Source: Burkholderiales bacterium (GTDB lineage: Bacteria > Pseudomonadota > Gammaproteobacteria > Burkholderiales > Burkholderiaceae_C). Taken from it: 64,000 nucleotides of DNA. Location of the stretch: positions 434,001 through 498,000 of the forward strand of contig JACRPO010000009.1 of the NCBI GenBank assembly GCA_016223165.1, written 5' to 3'. Both the position numbers and the translations under genes were made by a program. Every line of letters begins with the position of its first letter. Position 1 is the stretch's first letter. The notes under the pieces are model-generated. The model was given only the letters and a program-made list of their open reading frames with translations, had not been told where the DNA came from and did no database searches. Shown here one piece after another: positions 33,301 to 38,603 of the stretch.

Positions 33301-33390
33301 TTCGACCAGCTGAACCTGAAGTACGCGCCGGAGAACGTGAAGTACGACGTCGTGAACAGCTTCGATAAGCTGATGGACTTGGTCAGGTAG
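30340..33390 (+). CDS. res: Type III restriction endonuclease subunit Res
   Basis: A 1016-residue helicase-nuclease. It has Walker A ETGTGKTY (TGTGKT at 101-106), motif II DEPQ (225-228), motif III YSATHKT, motif V REGWDNPNV and motif VI RRQEVGRGLRLS. The C-terminal PD-(D/E)XK nuclease is intact, with Pro944-Asp945 in GDYNPDWAI and ETK at 963-965 in VYFVAETKGS. It works with Mod: unmethylated paired sites trigger ATP-driven sliding and cleavage. Length is typical for this subfamily. The start is coupled by an ATGA overlap to the small ORF. The operon appears complete and undamaged. Confidence 0.94.
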   Translation: MKLKFKTQAYQTAAVQVVVDCFAGQPPATAEAMSYRIDPGTGRGSTEDLFADGIKNAEMKLSERSLLENIQKVQRHQNLPISDSLVKTKVSPLNLDIEMETGTGKTYCYIKTIFELNKLYGWSKFIIVVPSIAIREGVAKSLAITAEHFLEAYQKKARFFIYNSKQLHHLESFSSDAGINVMVINVQAFNATGKDARRIYEELDDFQTRRPIDVIAANRPILILDEPQKMEGGKTLDSLVNFKPLMVLRYSATHKTAHNKVHRLDALDAYNQKLVKKIAVRGIAVKGLAGTNAYLYLQSIEISTKKPPEARVELEQKLASGQIKPVPRKLSKGHNLFDLSGGLDQYRGYVVSEIDATTDTLSFTNGVQLFVGEAAGDVNEATLRRIQIREAIKAHFDKEQALFAQGVKVLTLFFIDEVAKYRDYASPDEQGEYARVFEEEYQAHLNEVLGLDETAYLQYLKGIPVGKTHSGYFSIDKKSKRLVDPDVAARGENAGQSDDVDAYDLILKDKERLLSLTEPVRFIFSHSALREGWDNPNVFVICFLKHPDYNNEVTRRQEVGRGLRLSVNQHGDRMDHPATVHDVNKLTVVTSESYAKFVAALQEDISKSLSARPRFANEEFFTGKVLQTAAGDVQVTPQMAKQIYKYLLKNDYTDDDDRVAAAYHEAKSAGALATLPAELQPYAEQVFQLIDSVFSDKQLPQFDDDRRPKKNPLNDNFDKQEFKALWSRINRKAAYSVRFDGAELIGKAVAEMNAHLRVTPLQYTIQRGEQTDLTTLDELKSGQSFVLKATETESNRQHSVHSAVKYDLVGKLSEGTQLTRRTVVNILKGLNVAVFGQFKTNPEHFIAEARRLINEQKATMIVEHLAYDPVDERYELDIFTAGQTKQDFSKSGAKLGRHIYDYVLTDSEIERKFVKELDTASEVVVYAKLPRGFLIPTPVGDYNPDWAIAFKEGVVKHVYFVAETKGSLSSMELRKIEETKIACARKFFDQLNLKYAPENVKYDVVNSFDKLMDLVR

Positions 33391-33554
33391 TTGGCCAGGT
33401 CGCCGTAGCCCGTCAGCCAGTAGTCCTGCCGCTCGCCAAAGCGCGAACGGTCTGGGAAGACAGACCCGCCGGCCCACTCGGCTGAGGGCCGACCGTGCGC
33501 TGCTGCACCACGCCACTGCCCACCAGCGCGGCGATCGCGGGCTCACCGAGGATG
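33391..33554. other. Spacer between res and the toxin-antitoxin pair
   Basis: A gap of about 164 bp with no gene on the + strand. On the - strand, one short frame here reads VFPDRSRFGERQDYWLTGYG, which looks protein-like but lacks a start and runs into sequence antisense to res. It may be the relic of a lost gene. Confidence 0.4.
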
Positions 33555-33592
33555 TATGGCGCGTCACGCCATATATGGCATACTGCGCCATA
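33555..33592 (+). promoter_or_regulatory. Palindromic operator overlapping the tumE-like start
   Basis: Two adjacent imperfect inverted repeats built from TATGGC and GCCATA. The first pairs TATGGCG (33555-33561) with CGCCATA (33567-33573). The second pairs TATGGC (33574-33579) with GCCATA (33587-33592) and touches the ATG at 33592. This placement is typical for self-repression of a toxin-antitoxin operon by the antitoxin or the complex. Confidence 0.7.
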
Positions 33593-33870
33593 TGCCCCCA
33601 GCCAAGCTGGTCTTCAAGACACGCGATGCCTACTCGGGCGGGATCATCGAAATCGTGATCTGGTCCGTGCCGCAGCCGGTTCCGCCGAGCGAGCACGGTT
33701 TCAAGTACCGACTCGTCTTCGTGCACGATGGTCAGCGTATCGTGGGTTACGACAACGAGCGTGGCAAAGGCGACCGTCGACATCTGCACGGCGCTGAGAA
33801 GCCCTACCGCTTCAAGGACGTGGCGACACTACTGGATGACTTCATGCGCGACGTGGAGGCTGCGAAGTGA
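33592..33870 (+). CDS. tumE: TumE-like toxin (DUF6516 family)
   Basis: A 92-residue protein resembling the TumE/DUF6516 toxin group. It has the lines KYRLVFVHDGQRIVGYDNER, GDRRHLHGAEKPYRF and DVATLLDDFMRDVEA, with the typical pattern of an acidic GYDN and a HxHG-like segment. The ATG at 33592 is chosen because the in-frame ATG at 33556 would lie inside the palindromic operator. It overlaps the antitoxin gene (GTGA). The partner is the helix-turn-helix protein downstream, an order of toxin first and antitoxin second as in TumE/TumA. It is placed at the edge of the restriction island, where such pairs often stabilise the locus. Confidence 0.78.
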   Translation: MPPAKLVFKTRDAYSGGIIEIVIWSVPQPVPPSEHGFKYRLVFVHDGQRIVGYDNERGKGDRRHLHGAEKPYRFKDVATLLDDFMRDVEAAK

Positions 33871-34268
33871 CTTCTCTGACCGACCGGATCCCTGCTCGGG
33901 CCGCGCTGCGCGTGCGCGTCGGTGAAGACGTGCATGCCAATCTGGCGCGGGCGCGCGCGGCGATGACGGCATTGCAGCAAGGCAAGCGGCCCAAGCCGCA
34001 TTTCGCCGTCGGCTTTGCCGAAGTGGGGCAGATGCTCGCCGTCTTCACGCCCAAGCGCTGGGAACTGATCGCCAAGCTGCGCGAGATCGGCCCGGTGACC
34101 ACCGCGCAACTGGCACGCGCCCTCGAACGCGACTACCGCAACGTGCACGCCGACGTGGCGGCCCTGTCGGAGTGGCTCGCGGTGCAGCGCGAGGAGGATG
34201 GGCGTGTCTCGGTGCCTTGGGCGGAGATCATCGTGGACATGAAGCTCCCGCACCAGTTGGCGGCTTGA
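33867..34268 (+). CDS. TumA-like helix-turn-helix antitoxin (HVO_A0114-type)
   Basis: A 133-residue DNA-binding protein. The C-terminal half has a winged helix: FTPKRWELIAKLREIGPVTT, AQLARALERDYRNVHADVAA, LSEWLAVQREEDGRVSVPW. This matches the HTH family commonly paired with TumE toxins. The N-terminus (VRVGEDVHANLARARAAM) is probably the toxin-binding part. The GTG start overlaps the toxin stop. It would bind the palindromes at 33555-33592. Confidence 0.78.
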   Translation: MTSLTDRIPARAALRVRVGEDVHANLARARAAMTALQQGKRPKPHFAVGFAEVGQMLAVFTPKRWELIAKLREIGPVTTAQLARALERDYRNVHADVAALSEWLAVQREEDGRVSVPWAEIIVDMKLPHQLAA

Positions 34269-34339
34269 GTGTGATCGGGCGAGCGGGCTCCTCTCCAATC
34301 GACCCACCGGGCCCGCCCGGTTCAGCCGAAGGTGCGCTG

Positions 34340-34737
34340 ATGCGCTACCTGCTGGACATCTGCATCTACGCGATCAACGAGCGCCCGCCAGCCGTGTTGG
34401 CGGCACTGCGACGGCACCATGCCGCGGGGCTCGTCATCTCGTCGGTCACGGCGGCTGAGTTGCACTTCGGCGTGACACGAACCGGCTCGCAGCGCAACCG
34501 CGAGGCGCTGCGGCGCTTTCTCGACGCGCTCGAGATCAGCGCCTTTGATGCCGCCGCGGCCGAGGTCTGCGGTGCCATGCGCGCGTGGCCGCTGCGCAAG
34601 GCACGCCGATCGGTCCTTGCGACGTGCAGATCGCGGCGCACGCCTTGGCCCTGGGCGTGACGCTGGTCAGCAACAACACGCGGGAGTTCGAGCGCGTGCC
34701 CGGGCTGAAGCTGGAGAACTGGGTACTCGAAGAGTGA
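34340..34737 (+). pseudogene. Decayed vapC (PIN-domain toxin) with frameshift and active-site loss
   Basis: The sequence reads as a VapC of about 130 residues in two frames. The first part (MRYLLDICIYAINERPPAVL, SSVTAAELHFGVTRTGSQRN) runs to about 34588. A one-base deletion at 34588-34590 moves the rest (IGPCDVQIAAHALALGVTLV, SNNTREFERVPGLKLENWVL) to another frame, which ends at 34737. In addition the usual LLDTNICIY start of PIN domains is shortened to LLDICIY, removing the Thr-Asn of the catalytic DTN motif. No vapB precedes it. Two independent lesions argue for genuine decay over a sequencing error, though the frameshift alone could be an error. Confidence 0.75.
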
Positions 34738-35028
34738 GGATCACGAGCCGCCCTCACGCCGCCGCCCTCTGAAACCCCGGCGTTGACTTCGACGGCGCCA
34801 CCTCGTCATCGGTCATGTCGGCGGCGAGTGCCACGCTCGCGAGGGAGCGAGGGAATGTCGCGGTGCGCAGCCTCGCTAACGCTTGCCTAACGGTGCGCGG
34901 CCACATTGCCGCCACGCACCGGCCGCCGGCGCCTGTCGAACCGACTCCCGCTCGTGGCCCTGGTGCGTGATGTGCCCCCCTTCGGCACGTCCATCGGCGC
35001 CTTCATCCACCACGCGGGAGTCCTGGCC
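34738..35028. other. Spacer at the right end of the defence island
   Basis: About 290 bp without a credible gene. It contains the short hairpin-forming stretch CGCTCGCGAGGGAGCG near 34833-34848 and two related runs, CTCGCTAACGCTTGCC and CTAACGG, near 34873. It marks the change from the defence genes to envelope genes. No attachment-site repeats were found by eye. Confidence 0.4.
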
Positions 35029-35679
35029 ATGACGAAGTCCTTTCTTGCCCTGTTCACCTTCCTGTCAGCCGCCGTGCTGGCGGGCTGCGCCGGCCAGATC
35101 CGCGGCAACCACAGCGGCGCGGACGCCGGCCGCGTCATCGTCGGGCTGGGCGCGGCAGAGGGCACCAACTTCCATGCCGTGACGATGTACTACCGGCGCA
35201 TCGACCCCAACGCCGCCCCGGGCGACCGGCGGCCGGTGGGCTCGTTCACCTCGTATCACGGCCTGACGCTGATGCGGGCCACGCAGGCCCGCGACTACGC
35301 CAACGACAAGGACTCCGGCGTCGTCCTCGTGCAGTCGATCCCGGCCGGCGACTACGAGATGCACAGCTTCAAGGTCGACATCGGCGGCGGCAACTACACG
35401 CCGACGGCGGCATTCTCGGTCCGCTTCACGGTGCGGCCGGGTGAGGCGGTCTACCTCGGCAACTACCAGACCTACAGCGCGCAGTGGACCGACATCCACG
35501 GCCGGACGGTCACCGGCGGGCCCCGCTTCGCCGTCTCCAACCGGCTCGACAGCGAGCTTGCGCTGGCACGCGCGAAGGCGAAGGACATCCCGGCCACGGT
35601 CACGAACGGCATGCCCGACCTGCGCTCGCTGCGCGGCCCGCTGTTCATCGCCGCCGCCGCGCCGGCGGGCTCGCGGTAG
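35029..35679 (+). CDS. Lipoprotein of unknown function
   Basis: A 216-residue predicted lipoprotein: the start MTKSFLALFTFLSAAVLAGC has a clear lipobox (LAGC). The mature part is beta-rich and has NFHAVTMYYRRIDPNAAPG, VLVQSIPAGDYEMHSFKVDI and FTVRPGEAVYLGNYQTY, which resembles envelope proteins with an Ig-like or transthyretin-like domain. The ATG at 35029 follows a GGGAG. It is 38 bp upstream of another lipoprotein-like gene and likely co-transcribed with it. No named family is recognised. Confidence 0.8.
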   Translation: MTKSFLALFTFLSAAVLAGCAGQIRGNHSGADAGRVIVGLGAAEGTNFHAVTMYYRRIDPNAAPGDRRPVGSFTSYHGLTLMRATQARDYANDKDSGVVLVQSIPAGDYEMHSFKVDIGGGNYTPTAAFSVRFTVRPGEAVYLGNYQTYSAQWTDIHGRTVTGGPRFAVSNRLDSELALARAKAKDIPATVTNGMPDLRSLRGPLFIAAAAPAGSR

Positions 35680-35717
35680 GCCGCGTGCCCCAGTCCCCTT
35701 GCGCAAAGGAGAAAACC

Positions 35718-36491
35718 ATGGGACACGACACCATGATGGTCCGCGCAGCATGCGGCCGCGAAGACCTTCGCGCTTCAGGCCGCGGATCAGGCCGCAGAGC
35801 AGGCCACGGAAGTGAGTGGCGGCGAGGTGCTCGGCCCTGGCGCGTTGCGGCCGCGGGTGCGGTCGGCGCGGCGCTGCTGGCGGCCTGCGCCACGCCGCCG
35901 GGGGCACGCGCCGTGCCGTATCAGCCGTTCGAGGGTGCGGACGCGGCGCGGCTGCGCCTGCGCCTGGTGTATCCGGCCGACTACTGGCCTTCGCTGATGC
36001 GAGCGCAACGCCACGTCACCGTCTCGGCGGCTTCGCGTGCTGTGGGCAGCGGCTCCACCTGCGGCGAGGTGGTGGCCTTCGACACGCTGCGCATGTTCTC
36101 GCGCCAGGGGGCGTTGGCCGCGCAGCCGCCGCAGACGCCGGGCCTGCCGCCGGCGCCGCTGCCGCAATACCCGCGCGCCGGCATGGTGGGCTCGCCGGAA
36201 GCAGAGAGCACCGAGGCGGTGGAGCTGAAGCTGGCGCCGGGCAAGCGCATCGTCGAGCTCGTCACCGTGCGCAGGCTCAACGGCGCCTACGGCGCCGGCA
36301 CCACCGACACCTGCCGCCACGCCGTGGCGGTGCAGCTGGCGCCGCAAGGGCAGTACGAGTTCGTGGCCGGGTTCGGCAGCAACGGCCAGTGCCTCCTGCA
36401 ACCGCGGCGACTTCAGGGCGCCACAGCGACCACAGGCCCGGGTGCTCCATGCCGAGCGGATCCCACAGGCGCCGCTGCGTGTAACGGGTGA
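35718..36491 (+). CDS. Putative lipoprotein with altered C-terminus
   Basis: A 257-residue frame. An unusually long basic N-terminus (about 45 residues) precedes a hydrophobic segment and lipobox (AVGAALLAACATPPG). The mature part has GSTCGEVVAFDTLRMFSRQ and KLAPGKRIVELVTVRRLNGA, then VRRLNGAYGAGTTDTCRHAV. From about 36412 the coding DNA is the reverse strand of the adjacent serine hydrolase gene, so the last 25 or so residues are probably not original. A deletion or recombination seems to have joined the two genes end to end. The start at 35718 has AAAGGAG. Function unknown. Confidence 0.65.
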   Translation: MGHDTMMVRAACGREDLRASGRGSGRRAGHGSEWRRGARPWRVAAAGAVGAALLAACATPPGARAVPYQPFEGADAARLRLRLVYPADYWPSLMRAQRHVTVSAASRAVGSGSTCGEVVAFDTLRMFSRQGALAAQPPQTPGLPPAPLPQYPRAGMVGSPEAESTEAVELKLAPGKRIVELVTVRRLNGAYGAGTTDTCRHAVAVQLAPQGQYEFVAGFGSNGQCLLQPRRLQGATATTGPGAPCRADPTGAAACNG

Positions 36492-37236
36492 TCGACTCGC
36501 CCTTGGCGGCCCGTGCGAGCGCGCGTTCCAGCACCAGCGCGAGCAGCGCGCTGTCGCCCGACCTGTAGGTGAACTGCGGGTCGCGCCCGGGTTTGACCTT
36601 CAGCGCCAGGATCTCCTCGCGCAGGTGCGGCGTGTAGTTGAAGCGCACATGCCGGCCGAGCGGGTTGTCGTTCTCGACGTAGTCGACGCCGGAGTCCATC
36701 GTCAGCAGACCGACGAGGCGCACGCGGTCGAAGCCGCGCTCGCGCAACTCCGGCACGTACGCGCTGACCGGGTCGTTCACCGAGCGCAGCAGGCCTTCGT
36801 CGATGGCCGCGCCGACGAGCATCGAGAGCACCGACTTCGAGACCGAGAACGCCTGCGAGACCTTCGTCGCGTCGTGCCCGCGCAGGTAGCGCTCGAGCAG
36901 CAGGCGCTCGTCCTTCAGGACGACCAGCGCGATCGTGGCACTCTCTTCGAGCCAGCGGCTCAGGTCGACGTGGCCGGCCCCCGCCACCGAGAGGCGCTCC
37001 AGATCCGCCCGAGGCGCCGGCTCGAAGCGGTGCGGATGCGGGCTCGGCGCGAGCGGCCTGAAGGGATACAGGCGATGGTCGTCGATCGTGGTGTCGCCGT
37101 GGGCCAGCATGCGATACAGCGTCACCGGCCCCTGCAGCACAGCCGACACCGCGAGAAGCAACGCAGCGGCGACGGCGAGGCCGGCGAGGCCGACAAGAAG
37201 TCGCCTGACGTGCCGACGAGTGCGTTCGCCTGACAT
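36277..37236 (-). pseudogene. 3'-truncated serine hydrolase (beta-lactamase family, class C-like)
   Basis: The product starts with a membrane anchor (LLVGLAGLAVAAALLLAVSA). It has the catalytic SVSK tetrad (AFSVSKSVLSMLVG), the second motif region TYRSGDSALLALVLERAL, and the stretch RRLWDPLGMEHPGLWSL. Family members normally continue for over 100 residues, including the HxG/KTG region. Here homology stops at about 36415, and the remaining frame to 36277 is antisense to the convergent lipoprotein gene. The active-site Ser-Lys survives, but the fold cannot be completed. This looks like a fusion created by a deletion. Confidence 0.7.
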
Positions 37237-37536
37237 CGATCTGCCTCCATGGTGGCCCCATTCAAGCCCGTTGCCGCTGCCGCCGGTCCCGCCGATTGCC
37301 GCCGATTGCCGCCGATTGCCGCCGATTACCCCCCGGCGCAGCGCCGGGGCTCATCCTGCACGCGCGCAGTGCATCGGAATTGATCGCCGGCAACATGAAG
37401 CCACGCTGGGCGACGAAGTGGCACCGCGCCGGGCCTGCGCGGTTCGGCGTCACGCGCCTTGCGCCGGTGCACGCCTCGCCGGCCATTGCATAAGATCGCG
37501 GACCCACTCGTTCACTCGTTCGACGGAGGAGTCGCC
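37237..37536. other. Divergent spacer with decamer repeats
   Basis: 300 bp between the divergent serine hydrolase and PEBP genes. It contains four tandem 10-bp repeats (37291-37330), and then GCATCGGAATTGATCGCC, which is the least GC-rich part. No gene is seen. The PEBP promoter probably lies in the second half. Confidence 0.6.
37291..37330. repeat. Tandem decamer GCCGATTGCC x4
   Basis: Three perfect copies and a fourth ending in ACC, with an exact 10-bp period close to one helical turn. It lies in the divergent spacer upstream of the PEBP gene. Confidence 0.92.
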
Positions 37537-38091
37537 ATGTCGTCCAGATTCATCGTTGCCACGCTTCTGCTCGCCGGCACCGCGGCCGCGCAGGCGGCCG
37601 GCTTCACGCTCGCGAGCCCCACCATCAAGCCGGGCAGCATGCTCACCGACGCGCAGGTGTTCAAGGGCTTCGGCTGCGAAGGCAAGAACATCTCACCGGC
37701 GCTCAAATGGAGCGGCGCGCCGAAGGACACGAAGAGCTTCGCGGTCACCGTCTACGACCCCGATGCGCCCACCGGCTCGGGCTGGTGGCACTGGGTGGTG
37801 TTCAACATCCCCGCCACCGCCACCGAGCTGCCCGAGGGCGCCGGCGCGGCCGACGGCAAGGGCCTGCCGGCCGGCGCGGTGCAGGGCCGCACCGACTTCG
37901 GCGCGCCGGGCTTCGGCGGCGCCTGCCCGCCCAAGGGCGACAAGCCGCACCGCTACATCTTCACCGTGCACGCGCTGAAGACCGACAAGATCGAGGTGCC
38001 GGCCGACGCCAGCGCGGCGCTGGTGGGCTTCATGCTCAACGCCAACCGGCTCGGCAAGGCGAGCTTCGAGGCGAAGTACGGCCGCAAGTAG
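37537..38091 (+). CDS. Exported PEBP / YbhB-YbcL (Raf kinase inhibitor-like) protein
   Basis: A 184-residue phosphatidylethanolamine-binding-protein-like protein with a Sec leader (MSSRFIVATLLLAGTAAAQA). The ligand-binding motif DPDAPTGSGWWHWVVFNIP is complete, as are FGCEGKNISPALKWSGAP and PHRYIFTVHAL. Prokaryotic members are small periplasmic or cytosolic proteins of uncertain role. The ATG at 37537 has a perfect GGAGGA. Two Cys pairs (FGCEG, GACPP) may form a disulfide in the periplasm. It converges on the dodecin gene across a hairpin. Confidence 0.93.
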   Translation: MSSRFIVATLLLAGTAAAQAAGFTLASPTIKPGSMLTDAQVFKGFGCEGKNISPALKWSGAPKDTKSFAVTVYDPDAPTGSGWWHWVVFNIPATATELPEGAGAADGKGLPAGAVQGRTDFGAPGFGGACPPKGDKPHRYIFTVHALKTDKIEVPADASAALVGFMLNANRLGKASFEAKYGRK

Positions 38092-38098
38092 GCACGGC

Positions 38099-38123
38099 TG
38101 AGCGGCGGCCAAGCCGCCGCTCA
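38099..38123. terminator. Strong hairpin between convergent PEBP and dodecin genes
   Basis: TGAGCGGCGGC-CAA-GCCGCCGCTCA is a perfect 11-bp stem with a 3-nt loop, 8 bp past the PEBP stop and 36 bp from the dodecin stop. There is no T-run on either strand, so it is at best a weak intrinsic terminator or a transcript-stabilising hairpin for both genes. Confidence 0.6.
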
Positions 38124-38159
38124 GGTGAACTGCTCAGGCGGCGTGCTCAGGCGTCGAGT

Positions 38160-38387
38160 TCAGGCGTCGTACTTGAACGACAGCGAGACGCGCGCGCGGT
38201 AGGCAACCACCTTGCCGCCGTCGACCTTCATGTCCAGCTTGCCGACCTCGGCGATGCGCAGGTCGCGCAGCGACTTCGCGGCTGTCTCGACGGCGTTCTT
38301 CGCCGCGTCTTCCCACGACACCGAGCTCGTGCCGATGATCTCGGTGACGCGATAGACGCCGGATTCCGCCTTCTTGCCCTTGGCCAT
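38160..38387 (-). CDS. Dodecin family flavin-binding protein
   Basis: A 75-residue dodecin, a small protein that forms a hollow dodecamer storing FMN, riboflavin or CoA. Recognisable are GVYRVTEIIGTSSVSWEDAA (with the flavin-stacking Trp), KNAVETAAKSLRDLRIAEV and KVVAYRARVSLSFKYDA. Length is exactly that of the family. The ATG at 38387 follows GAGGAGAC. It is monocistronic. Confidence 0.95.
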   Translation of the reverse strand: MAKGKKAESGVYRVTEIIGTSSVSWEDAAKNAVETAAKSLRDLRIAEVGKLDMKVDGGKVVAYRARVSLSFKYDA

Positions 38388-38603
38388 GTTGTCTCCTCGT
38401 GGTGTGAATGCCGCGGCACGGCCAGCCCGCGCCGCGGGGCGGCCATCATAGGCGCGGGCCGCTGAAGGGCGTCATCGCACCTGGACCCGGGCATCGCCGC
38501 CGCCTCCTGGCACTTCCATCGGGAGCAGCCCGCTGGTGCCGGCGCATAGACTCGCGCGGTTCCACCGGCGATTCGAGAGCGAAGCACGCCACGGAGGCCT
38601 CGA

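Noticed and set aside
22562..33390. DISARM or BREX system
   Set aside because: There is no DrmA/DrmB pair, PglZ, BrxL or BrxC-like gene. The methylase is type III Mod-like and the nuclease is a canonical type III Res.
34906..35028. N-terminal extension of the lipoprotein at 35029
   Set aside because: The frame is open upstream, but the lipoprotein signal begins exactly at MTKSFLALF and would be lost with a longer start.
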